This document shows, one piece after another, positions 1 through 8,805 of a stretch of DNA of 64,000 bases. The DNA comes from Pseudomonas sp. MN1F (lineage in GTDB: Bacteria > Pseudomonadota > Gammaproteobacteria > Pseudomonadales > Pseudomonadaceae). The notes beneath the pieces are model-generated. The model saw only the letters and a program-made list of their open reading frames with translations, searched no databases and had not been told where the DNA came from. Location of the stretch: contig NZ_VZII01000047.1 of assembly GCF_009391885.1 (NCBI RefSeq), positions 62,001-126,000 of the forward strand, in the 5' to 3' direction. How positions within the stretch are numbered: position 1 is the stretch's first letter; each line of letters starts with the position of its first letter. A program made the translations under genes and the position numbers.

Positions 1-3000
1 GTGTGGCCTATGCCGTGCGCGTCGATCCGAAAACCTTCGTCGATTCCACCGGCACGGTGTTCAAGGGCATCAACAACCCGACCACGCTGAACTTCACAAC
101 GGTGGTGGCGCAGCCACCGGTACTCAGCAACGTCAATGGCGACGCCGTCACCTACGCCGAAGACGCCGCCTATGTGCTGCTCGACTCGGGCAGCAACGCC
201 ACCGTCACCGACGCCGACTCGGCCAACTTCAGCGGCGGCAAGATGACCGTGCAGATCACCACCGGCCTTGCCAGTGGCGAAGACGTGCTGTTCATCCGCG
301 ACCAGGGGAACGGGGCCAACCTGATTTTCGTGAGCGGCGCTTCGATCATCTACAACGGCCTGGTGGTCGGTACCTTCACCGGCGGCAGCAACGGCAACCC
401 GCTGGTGATCACCTTCACCAGCAACGCCAACCCGACCACGGTTTCCGCGCTAGTGCAGAACCTGGCCTACCGCAACGCCAACAGCAGCGAGCCGTCGACC
501 ACCGCGCGCAGCGTGTCGATCAGCATGGATGACGGTGCCGGCGGCAGCAGCACGACGTCCGTGGTCAGCCTTTCCGTCCAGGCGGTCAACGATGCACCGG
601 TAGTCAACATCACCGCGACCAACCCGACCTACACCGAGAACACCGCGGCGGTCCAGCTGTTCAGCGGCGCGACCATCAACACCGTCGAGTCCGGGCAGTC
701 CGTGCTGCAGATGGTCTTCACCGTCACGGGTGTCGCCAACGGCGCAGCGGAGAAGCTGGTGATCGACGGCACCGACGTGACCCTGGTGCAGGGCACCTCG
801 GTGACGACCTCGATCAATGGCATCAGCGTCAGTGTGTCGGTGAGCGCAGGCACGGCCACCGTCACCCTGGACAAGGCCGGCGGCCTGTCGACGGCGACGG
901 CGCAGACCGTCCTCAACAGCCTGTCCTATCGCAATGACAGCGAGAGCCCGACCACGGTCAACCGGGTCGTGTCCCTGAGCACCGTGAGTGACAACGGCGG
1001 GAGCAGCAACGGTGGCCAGGCGACCGCTGCCGTGGGCATTTTCAGCACCGTGACCGTGGTCGGCATCAACGATGCGCCGGTCCTCAGCGGTGGGCCATAC
1101 AACTTCGCGACCATCAACGAAGACACCACGGCCACTGGCGTGCGGATCTCGACCGTACTGGCCAACCACACCATGGTCGACCCCGATGTCGGCGCCCTGC
1201 GCGGTGTCGCGATCATCGCCAAGACCGGCAGCGGCACCTGGCAGTACTCCACCGACAACAGCAACTGGACCGACTTCGGTGCCGTCTCGAGTAGCAGCGC
1301 GCTGCTGATCGCCTCCACCACCTATATCCGCTACGTCCCGGACGCCGCCAATGGCGAGACCGCTACCCTGAGCTTTCGTGGCTGGGACCAGACCACCGGC
1401 ACCGCCTCCGTCAACGGTATCCGCGGCCTGGCCGATACCACCAGCAATGGCGGCACCAGCGCGTTCTCCACCGGTACCGGTACCGTCAACCAGGTGGTGA
1501 CCTCGGTCAACGATGCGCCGATCATGATCGGCGTAGCGCCAACCCTGCCCGGGCTCACCGACACCTCCACCAGCAGCGCCGGCACCCTGGTCAGCGACCT
1601 GCTGGGCGGTGTCACCGACGTCGACACCGGCGCGCTGAAGGGCATGGCCATCACCGGCCTGACCTCGACCTACGGCAAATGGCAGTACAGCACCAACGCT
1701 GGTGGTACCTGGAGCGACGTCGGCACTGTCTCCGCTACTTCCGCGCTGATCCTCACCGCGCAGAACCTGGTGCGCTTCGTGCCAGACGGCATCCACGGTG
1801 AAACCGCGACCATCACTTACAAGGCCTGGGACCAGACCAACGCCACCCTCGGCCTGCAAGGCACCAAGACCAATACCAGCGCCTCTGGCGGCACCTCGGC
1901 CTATTCCAGCCAGGTCGACACCGCCACCGTGGTGGTCTCTGCTGTCAATGATCGCCCGGTAGTGACGGTGACCGGCACTGCGGCTATCTGGACCGAAGGC
2001 AATAACGTCGTTTCGGATCGCATCGTGGTGGACTCCGGAGTGACCCTGTCCGACCCCGACGGTCCGAACCCGACCAGCGCCACCGTGCGCCTGCTGACCT
2101 ACTACAGCGCCCAGGACAGCCTGGCCTTCGTCAACGACGGCCTGAGCATGGGCAATATCGTCGGCACCTGGAACGCCGGCACCGGCATCCTGACCCTGAC
2201 GTCCGCCGACAACTCGGCAACTGCAGCGCAGTTCCAGGCCGCGATGCGGGCAGTGACCTACGGCAACGCCTCGGACACCCCGAATACCACGAGCCGTACC
2301 GTGCAGTTCCAGGTCACCGACGGTGATGGCCTGTCCTCCATCGCGGTCACCCGTGACATCACCCTCGTCGCGGTCAACGACTCGCCGACCATCAGCGCCC
2401 CAGCCTCGCAGCAGATCATCGAGGACGTCCCGGCGGCGCTCGGCTCGATCACCTTCAATGATGTCGATTCCACCCTGGGCATCGTCACCTTCACCGTCGC
2501 CAGCGGTACCCTCAGCGCCACCGGTGCCGGTGGCGTGACCGTGGGCGGCACCGCGACGGCGCTGACCCTGAGCGGCACCCTGGCCAACATCAACCAGTTC
2601 ATCGCCAACAACCGCCTGGTCTACACCGCGGCGGCCAACGCCAGCGGCGATGTGACCTTGACCATCAACGTCAATACCACCAGCGTTTCCGATGCCACCA
2701 CCACCATGACCCTGCAGGTGCAGGCGGTGAACGATGCGCCAGTGGCCAGCGTGCCGCCGTCCATCACCGTGACCGAAGATGTGTCCAGCGTGATCACCGG
2801 CATCAGCTTCACCGACGTCGATGCCGGCAGCAACACCGTAACCGCGACCTTCTCGGTACCGAGCGGTACCCTGAGCGCTACCTCGGGCATGGGGGTGTCC
2901 GTGGTCGGTTCCGGTAGCGGCCTGCTGACCCTGTCGGGCAGCCTGGCCAATATCAACGTCTTCATTGCTGCCAACAGCCTGACCTTCAAGACCGCCCAGG

Positions 3001-6000
3001 ACGCCACTGCCAGTGTGACCCTCACGGTCAGCATCAACGACCGCGGCGCCAGCGGCAGCGGCGGCGAGCAGACTGACACCAGGACCGTGACTCTCAACGT
3101 CACGGCGGTCAACGATGCCCCGGTGAACAACGTGCCGGGTAGCCAGACCGCCTCGCAAAACGTCGTCCTTGGCTTCAACACCGCCAATGGCAATGCCATC
3201 TCGATCAGCGACGTGGATGCCGGCAACGGCCTGATGACGGTGACCCTGACCGCCACCAACGGCCTGCTCAGCCTGGGCAGCCTCAGCGGCATCAGCCTGG
3301 TGACCGGTACTGGCCTGAACAACATCACCATGACCTTCGAGGGCACCCGCAGCAACATCAACGCGGCGTTGCAGACCCTCACCTTCAGGCCGTCGAACAA
3401 CTTCCTCGGCGCTGCCAGCGTGACTATCGAGACCAACGACAACGGCAACTCCGGTACCGGTGGAGCCAAGTCCGACGTCGACATCATCTCGATCAACGTC
3501 ATCCCGGTGAACCCGAAGGTGATAAACGTCTCGGCACAAGGCCTGGACCGTACCGTGAAGGTCGGCGACGAAGTGCTGATCAGCATGACCTGGGACCAGG
3601 TGGTCAACGTCGATCTCAGCAGTGGCCGCCCGACCTTGCTGCTGGAAACCGGCCTGGTGGACCGCAACGCGCAGTATGTCAGCGGCAGCGGCAGCAACAC
3701 CCTGGTCTTCAAGTACACCGTGCAGGCAGGTGATATCAGCGCCGACCTGGACTTCCAGAGCACGGCGGCGCTGCAGATGAACGGCGCGGTGATCAGCAAC
3801 AACACCAGCGACCTGGCAGTCCTGACCCTGCCGACCATAGGTGGCGCCGATTCTCTCGGCGGGCGCAGCAATATCGTGGTCGACGGCGTAGTGCCGGTAG
3901 TGGGCAGTGTCTCCGCACCCGTGGATGGCACCTACATCATCGGCCAGGACCTGGACTTCACCGTCAACTTCAGCGAAGCGATGACGGTCGATACCAGCAC
4001 CGGCGTCCCACGTATCGCCGTGACCCTGGATACCGGCGGCACCGTCTGGGCCGAGTACGTCTCCGGCAGCGGCAGCAGCGCCCTGGTGTTCCGCATGGTA
4101 GTCACCAGCGGCCAGCTGGACAGCAACGGCATCACCCTGGGCAGCAGCATCGACACCAATGGTGGGGCGATCACCGACCTGGCCGGCAACGCCACCGTGA
4201 CCACCCTGAACGGCGTGGCCAGCACGGCAGGCGTCAATGTCGACGGCATCGCGCCGAGCGTGGCCAGCGTGACGCCGCCGGCGGATGGCAGCTACAAGCC
4301 CGGTGATGTACTGACCTTTACCGTCAATGCCAGCGAAGCCGTGCAGATCGGCAGCCTGGCGCCGCGCCTGACGCTGGATGTGGGCGGGGTGACCCGTTAC
4401 GCCAGCTACGTGTCCGGTAGCGGTACCGACAGGCTGGTGTTCCAGTACGTGGTGCTGAGCGGTGACAACGACGCAAATGGCATCGCTGTCAGCAGCCTGG
4501 ATCTGCGCGGCGATCAGCTGACCGACCTGGCCGGCAACGCGATCGATCCGGCCTTGGGCAACGGCAACCTGCCGGGCGTGCTGGTCGACACCACTGCACC
4601 GATCGCCAGCAATATCGTGCGCGTCGGCGCCAGCCCGAGCAACAGCAGCTCGGCCAGTTTCACCGTGACCTTCAGCGAGGATGTGAGCGGGGTTGATGTC
4701 AGTGACTTCACCCTGGCCCTGGGCGGCTCGGCGGCCGGCAGCATCGCCAGCGTTACCCGCGTCGACGGCCGCACCTACACCGTGCTGGTCGACAACCTGG
4801 CGGGTATCGGCAGCGTACAGCTCAACCTCAATGCCAGCGGTACCGGCATCGCCGATGCCGCCGGCAACGCCTTGGTCGGCGGCCTGAGCGGCGCCAGCTA
4901 CAGCATCGACCGCGTCGCGCCGAGCGTGACCCATGTCGATGTGCCGAATGGCGGCACCTATGTGGCGGGGCAGAACCTCGACTTCACCGTGCACATGGAC
5001 GAAGCCGTGCTGCTCGATACCAGCAACGGTTCGCCACGCCTTGAAGTGACCCTGGACAACGGGCAGACCGCCTATGCGACCTACCTGTCCGGCGCTGGCA
5101 GCAGCGCCCTGGTGTTCCGCTTGACCGTGGCGACCGGCCAGCTGGATACCACTGGCATTGCCATCGGCAGCGCGATCCAGCTCAATGGCGCAACCCTGCG
5201 CGATGCCATTGGTAACGATGCGCACACCGCACTCAACGGCCTGCCGAACACCGGCGCTATCCTGGTCGATGCGGTGGCGCCAACGGTCAGCAGCCTCGAT
5301 TTGCCAGCCAGCGGTGCCTACAAGGCTGGTGATGTGCTGCGCTTTACCGTCAATGCCAGCGAGGTCGTCAACGTCAACGGTACGCCACGCCTGGCCCTCA
5401 ACATCGGCGGCGTGACCCGTTACGCGGACTACGTTTCCGGCAGCGGCAGCTCGGCGCTGGTGTTCGAGTACACCATCGTCTCGCCAAACACCGCCAACAG
5501 CGGCATCGGCCTGCCGGGCAGCATCGACCTGAATGGCGCGACCCTGCGTGATCCGGCCGGCAACGCCATGAACCTGAACCTCAACGCCCCTGGCTCCGCC
5601 AGTGGGGTGATCGTCGATACCCAGGCGCCGGAAATCGCCAACATCGCCCGCGTCGAAGTCACACCGACCCATGCCGGCAGCGTGCACTACACCGTCACCT
5701 TCAACGAGAACGTCAGCGGTGTGGACAGCGCCGATTTCAGCCTTGCCTTCACCGGCAGCGCCAACGGGCGCATCGCCTCGATCACCCGCATCGACGGGCG
5801 TACCTACGAGGTGCTGGTGGACAACCTGGCCGGCGCCGGCAACGTGCGCCTGGACCTGAACGGCAGCAACACCGGTATCGTCGATGTCGCCGGCAACCCG
5901 GTCAGCGGCGGCCTGGCCGGCAGCGTGTACAGCATCGACCGCGTCGCGCCATCGGTGACCAGCGTCGGTGTGCCGGCCAGCGGCACCTACACCGCCGGGC

Positions 6001-7166
6001 AAACCCTGGACTTCACCGTCAACACCGATGAAGCGGTACTGGTCGACAGCAGCACCGGTAATCCACGCCTGGCCGTTACCCTGGACAACGGCCGGGTGGT
6101 CTACGCCGACTACCTGGCCGGCTCCGGCAGCACGGCGCTGACCTTCCGCCTGACCGTGACCAATGGCATGGCTGGCAACAGCACCTTCGCCGTGGCGTCG
6201 AGTATCGACAGCAATGGCGGCACCCTGCGTGATGCCATCGGCAACGACGCCAATACCGGCCTGCACAATGTCGGCAATACCCGTGGCATCCTGGTCGATG
6301 CCCGTGCACCGCAGCCAAGCAGCATCGTCGTGGAAGGGCCGGTGCTGCCGACCGACCGCAGCCTGAGCTTCACCCTGACCTTCGACGAGGCGGTCAGTGG
6401 TGTCGATGCCAACGACTTCAGCGTGCTGGGCACTGCCAGTGCCAGCGGTGTGGTGCAGTCGGTGCAGCGTATCGACGCGCAGACCTACCGCATCGTGGTC
6501 GGCGACCTGCGCGGGCAGGGCACCTTGTCCCTGAGCCTCAACGCGCTGAACAGTGGCATCCAGGATGGCGCCGGCAACCTGCTGGTGCAGTCCTTGGCCA
6601 GCGCCGCCCAGGCCCAGCAGACCCAGGATGTCGGTGATCTGGAATACCGCATCAACCCGCCGGACACCTCGCTTGTCATACAACCTTCGGTGATCCAGCC
6701 GCAGGTGCCGGGCATCGTCATCAACCAGAGCCTCTCGCCGCTGGTTCCCGGCCCCCTGTTTGACGTGCGTACCGTGGGCGCCGACCTGAAACCGCTGGGC
6801 ACCATCTTCCTCGGCCAGGCCGGCAGTGCGCCGAGCTTTATCGCCCAGGTGTTCGGCAGCAGCGACAGCGGCCTCGGTGGCGGCGACGGCCAGGGCTTCC
6901 TGGGCTTCGGCGGGGGCAACGGCGGCGTCTTCGGCGCCAGCACCTTCGCCACCCTTTTCGGTCGCGAGGTACCCGGCGTCACCGAGCTGAACGTGTTCAG
7001 CGCCGGCCAGTGGAAACAGAGCGAGCTTAACCAGGGGCTGCGCGGGGTGTTCGGCGTACCGACCTTCGGCCAGCAACTGCAGCAAATCAACGAAGCCGAC
7101 CAGCGCCAGGTGCGTGAGTTGGCCAAGGCCCTGGCAAAACCGGCAGAGATCGGCCAGCGGGCATGA
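1..7166 (+). CDS. Giant repeat adhesin, 3' part (5' end outside the window)
   Basis: The reading frame is open from the first bases of the window, and the first residues already sit inside a repeat domain, so the gene starts upstream; about 2387 residues are visible. The first half is a series of cadherin/tandem-95-type domains marked by recurring VNDAPV-like junctions (about residues 197, 360, 500, 640, 785, 905 and 1040). From about residue 1185 it changes to bacterial Ig-like domains with SGSGSSALVF, LTDLAGNA and VDGIAPSV motifs, arranged as a three-domain super-repeat. The last 200 residues are non-repetitive with a Gly-rich stretch, and no RTX nonapeptides are visible. Such proteins are secreted surface or biofilm adhesins. 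The stop overlaps the start of the ORF leading into the TolC-type gene, which suggests a type I secretion partnership; an ABC exporter and membrane fusion protein are not downstream and may lie upstream. The specific adhesin family is not identified. Confidence 0.85.
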   Translation, partial: VAYAVRVDPKTFVDSTGTVFKGINNPTTLNFTTVVAQPPVLSNVNGDAVTYAEDAAYVLLDSGSNATVTDADSANFSGGKMTVQITTGLASGEDVLFIRDQGNGANLIFVSGASIIYNGLVVGTFTGGSNGNPLVITFTSNANPTTVSALVQNLAYRNANSSEPSTTARSVSISMDDGAGGSSTTSVVSLSVQAVNDAPVVNITATNPTYTENTAAVQLFSGATINTVESGQSVLQMVFTVTGVANGAAEKLVIDGTDVTLVQGTSVTTSINGISVSVSVSAGTATVTLDKAGGLSTATAQTVLNSLSYRNDSESPTTVNRVVSLSTVSDNGGSSNGGQATAAVGIFSTVTVVGINDAPVLSGGPYNFATINEDTTATGVRISTVLANHTMVDPDVGALRGVAIIAKTGSGTWQYSTDNSNWTDFGAVSSSSALLIASTTYIRYVPDAANGETATLSFRGWDQTTGTASVNGIRGLADTTSNGGTSAFSTGTGTVNQVVTSVNDAPIMIGVAPTLPGLTDTSTSSAGTLVSDLLGGVTDVDTGALKGMAITGLTSTYGKWQYSTNAGGTWSDVGTVSATSALILTAQNLVRFVPDGIHGETATITYKAWDQTNATLGLQGTKTNTSASGGTSAYSSQVDTATVVVSAVNDRPVVTVTGTAAIWTEGNNVVSDRIVVDSGVTLSDPDGPNPTSATVRLLTYYSAQDSLAFVNDGLSMGNIVGTWNAGTGILTLTSADNSATAAQFQAAMRAVTYGNASDTPNTTSRTVQFQVTDGDGLSSIAVTRDITLVAVNDSPTISAPASQQIIEDVPAALGSITFNDVDSTLGIVTFTVASGTLSATGAGGVTVGGTATALTLSGTLANINQFIANNRLVYTAAANASGDVTLTINVNTTSVSDATTTMTLQVQAVNDAPVASVPPSITVTEDVSSVITGISFTDVDAGSNTVTATFSVPSGTLSATSGMGVSVVGSGSGLLTLSGSLANINVFIAANSLTFKTAQDATASVTLTVSINDRGASGSGGEQTDTRTVTLNVTAVNDAPVNNVPGSQTASQNVVLGFNTANGNAISISDVDAGNGLMTVTLTATNGLLSLGSLSGISLVTGTGLNNITMTFEGTRSNINAALQTLTFRPSNNFLGAASVTIETNDNGNSGTGGAKSDVDIISINVIPVNPKVINVSAQGLDRTVKVGDEVLISMTWDQVVNVDLSSGRPTLLLETGLVDRNAQYVSGSGSNTLVFKYTVQAGDISADLDFQSTAALQMNGAVISNNTSDLAVLTLPTIGGADSLGGRSNIVVDGVVPVVGSVSAPVDGTYIIGQDLDFTVNFSEAMTVDTSTGVPRIAVTLDTGGTVWAEYVSGSGSSALVFRMVVTSGQLDSNGITLGSSIDTNGGAITDLAGNATVTTLNGVASTAGVNVDGIAPSVASVTPPADGSYKPGDVLTFTVNASEAVQIGSLAPRLTLDVGGVTRYASYVSGSGTDRLVFQYVVLSGDNDANGIAVSSLDLRGDQLTDLAGNAIDPALGNGNLPGVLVDTTAPIASNIVRVGASPSNSSSASFTVTFSEDVSGVDVSDFTLALGGSAAGSIASVTRVDGRTYTVLVDNLAGIGSVQLNLNASGTGIADAAGNALVGGLSGASYSIDRVAPSVTHVDVPNGGTYVAGQNLDFTVHMDEAVLLDTSNGSPRLEVTLDNGQTAYATYLSGAGSSALVFRLTVATGQLDTTGIAIGSAIQLNGATLRDAIGNDAHTALNGLPNTGAILVDAVAPTVSSLDLPASGAYKAGDVLRFTVNASEVVNVNGTPRLALNIGGVTRYADYVSGSGSSALVFEYTIVSPNTANSGIGLPGSIDLNGATLRDPAGNAMNLNLNAPGSASGVIVDTQAPEIANIARVEVTPTHAGSVHYTVTFNENVSGVDSADFSLAFTGSANGRIASITRIDGRTYEVLVDNLAGAGNVRLDLNGSNTGIVDVAGNPVSGGLAGSVYSIDRVAPSVTSVGVPASGTYTAGQTLDFTVNTDEAVLVDSSTGNPRLAVTLDNGRVVYADYLAGSGSTALTFRLTVTNGMAGNSTFAVASSIDSNGGTLRDAIGNDANTGLHNVGNTRGILVDARAPQPSSIVVEGPVLPTDRSLSFTLTFDEAVSGVDANDFSVLGTASASGVVQSVQRIDAQTYRIVVGDLRGQGTLSLSLNALNSGIQDGAGNLLVQSLASAAQAQQTQDVGDLEYRINPPDTSLVIQPSVIQPQVPGIVINQSLSPLVPGPLFDVRTVGADLKPLGTIFLGQAGSAPSFIAQVFGSSDSGLGGGDGQGFLGFGGGNGGVFGASTFATLFGREVPGVTELNVFSAGQWKQSELNQGLRGVFGVPTFGQQLQQINEADQRQVRELAKALAKPAEIGQRA
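3888..6320 (+). repeat. Higher-order repeat of Ig-like domains within the adhesin gene
   Basis: Three different Ig-like modules recur in the order A-B-C, A-B-C, A-C'. A modules begin near 3888, 4915 and 5945, B modules near 4255 and 5275, and C modules near 4600, 5630 and 6300. The super-repeat period is therefore about 1.02-1.03 kb, three domains, rather than a single domain. DNA similarity between copies is visible, for example the CAGCATCGACCGCGTCGCGC segment occurs near both 4901 and 5931. This layout implies block duplication of a three-domain unit, and makes the gene prone to length change by recombination. Confidence 0.8.
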
Positions 7167-7216
7167 AAGGCAGCACAACTTTTGATAATCGAGCCGTACC
7201 AGGGGGCGGCCCAAGG

Positions 7217-8692
7217 ATGAACAAGAAACACACACTGTTTGCCGCCAGTCTGTTGGCATTGGCCATTGGCGGCTGCGCCGTGAAGACCGACCCGATCGAG
7301 CGCAGTGCCAGCGAAGCGCGTGCCCGTGCTGACCTGGCGCAGATCTACAAGGACCAGGAACCCCTCAACGGACCTCTGACCCTGCACCAGGCCATGGCCC
7401 GTGCGGTCAAGTACAACCTCGAAGCTCGCCTGAAGGTGATGGAAGAAGCCCTGGGCCAGCGTCAGCTGGACCTCGCCCAGTTCGACATGCTGCCGCGCAT
7501 GGCCCTGTCGGCGGGCTATGCCGGCCGTAACAACGTCAGTGCGTCGAGCAGCCAGAGCATCCGCACCGGTACCCAGTCCCTCGAACCTTCGACCTCGCAG
7601 GACCGTGACCGCGACGTGGCCGACCTGACCATGGTCTGGAACGTGCTGGACTTCGGTGTCAGCTACCTGGGCGCCAAGCAGCAGTCCGACCAGCGCTACA
7701 TCCTCCAGGAACGCAAGCGCAAGGTGATCCACACCATCACCCAGGACGTGCGTTCGGCCTATTGGCGCGCCGTGGCGGCGGAGCGCCTGCTGAGCCAGAT
7801 CGATAACCTGATGGGGCGCATCGAGCAGGCCCGTATCAACAGCCAACTGATGAGCGCCCAGCGAATCGGTGACCCGGTCCAGGCCCTGAGCTACCAGCGC
7901 GCCCTGATCGAGGCAACGCGCCAACTGCAGGAGCAGCGCCGCGCGCTGACCCTGGCCAAGACCGAACTGGCGGCGCTGATCAACCAGCCGATGGACAAGC
8001 CCTACACCCTGGCGCTGGATGACAACTATGCGGTGCCGCAGCTGAACGCCGACTTCGCCAAGCTGGAGCAGCAGGCCCTGGCCAGCCGCCCGGAACTGCG
8101 CGAGCAGGACTACCAGTCGCGCATCAGCGCCACCGAAACCCGCAAGGCCATGCTGCGCATGCTGCCAGGCCTGGAGTTCTCGGCCGGTGGTCACTACGAC
8201 AGCAACACCTTCCTGACCAATCAGAGCTGGGCCGACTACGGCCTGAAGGTTACCTGGAACCTGTTCAACGTGATGTCCGCGCCGACGGCGATCAAGGTCG
8301 CCAAGGCCGGGGAAAACGTCGCCGATGCACGCCGCCAGGCGATGTCCGTGGCGGTCATGGCGCAACTGTACGTGGCGCGGGCCAACTTCGAGGAAGCCAG
8401 CCATCAGTTCAAGACCAGCGAAGAGATGGCCAACCTCGACGGGCAGATCGCCGAGCAACTGCGCAACCGCTTCAAGACCAACAATATCGGTGAGCTGGAG
8501 CTGATCCAGGGCGAGCTGAACAATCTGCAGACCCAGCTCAAGCGCGACCTGTCCTACGCTGAAATGCGCAATGCCTACTCTCAAGTGTTCGTCAGCACGG
8601 GGGCGGATCCGCTGCCCAATGCGCTGGCGGATGACAAGGTGCAGACCATCGCCAATGCCTTGCAGGCTAGCGAGGACAACTGGAACCGTTGA
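7217..8692 (+). CDS. TolC-family outer-membrane efflux lipoprotein
   Basis: This is a TolC-type outer-membrane channel protein, 491 residues from the chosen start. The start is the ATG that opens a lipoprotein signal peptide (MNKK...LLALAIGGC, lipid-accepting Cys at residue 21) with AGGGGG about ten bases upstream; the frame also runs back to an ATG overlapping the adhesin stop, but that would place 18 charged residues before the signal. The rest shows the two long-helix halves of the outer-membrane factor family, with Ala/Gln/Glu-rich coiled segments, and the conserved early helix (LTLHQAMARAVKYNLEA). Its place directly behind a giant adhesin suggests that it is the outer-membrane part of the type I secretion system for that protein, in the manner of LapE-type partners. 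A hairpin with a U run follows. Confidence 0.85.
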   Translation: MNKKHTLFAASLLALAIGGCAVKTDPIERSASEARARADLAQIYKDQEPLNGPLTLHQAMARAVKYNLEARLKVMEEALGQRQLDLAQFDMLPRMALSAGYAGRNNVSASSSQSIRTGTQSLEPSTSQDRDRDVADLTMVWNVLDFGVSYLGAKQQSDQRYILQERKRKVIHTITQDVRSAYWRAVAAERLLSQIDNLMGRIEQARINSQLMSAQRIGDPVQALSYQRALIEATRQLQEQRRALTLAKTELAALINQPMDKPYTLALDDNYAVPQLNADFAKLEQQALASRPELREQDYQSRISATETRKAMLRMLPGLEFSAGGHYDSNTFLTNQSWADYGLKVTWNLFNVMSAPTAIKVAKAGENVADARRQAMSVAVMAQLYVARANFEEASHQFKTSEEMANLDGQIAEQLRNRFKTNNIGELELIQGELNNLQTQLKRDLSYAEMRNAYSQVFVSTGADPLPNALADDKVQTIANALQASEDNWNR

Positions 8693-8747
8693 GTTTGCTG
8701 TGGAGCTGATGACTTCATTGTCCACAACGCAGGATGATCACTGAACG

Positions 8748-8788
8748 AGAAAGCCGCCATTGTCAATTAATGCCGGCTTTCTGTTTTT
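8748..8788 (+). terminator. Rho-independent terminator after the TolC-type gene
   Basis: A 9-bp stem (AGAAAGCCG paired with CGGCTTTCT) is followed by a run of five T residues on the plus strand. It separates the adhesin-secretion genes from the convergent leucyl-tRNA synthetase gene. Confidence 0.85.
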
Positions 8789-8805
8789 CAGGGGCAGCCC
8801 CAAGG

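Noticed and set aside
450..7259. A 2269-codon open frame antisense to the adhesin gene
   Set aside because: It is a by-product of GC-rich repetitive codons, with Gly/Ala/Val/Asp-rich, motif-free translation. The plus-strand frame encodes recognisable domains throughout.
6485..8725. A 746-codon minus-strand frame opposite the adhesin end and TolC gene
   Set aside because: It overlaps two supported plus-strand genes and has low-complexity translation without motifs.
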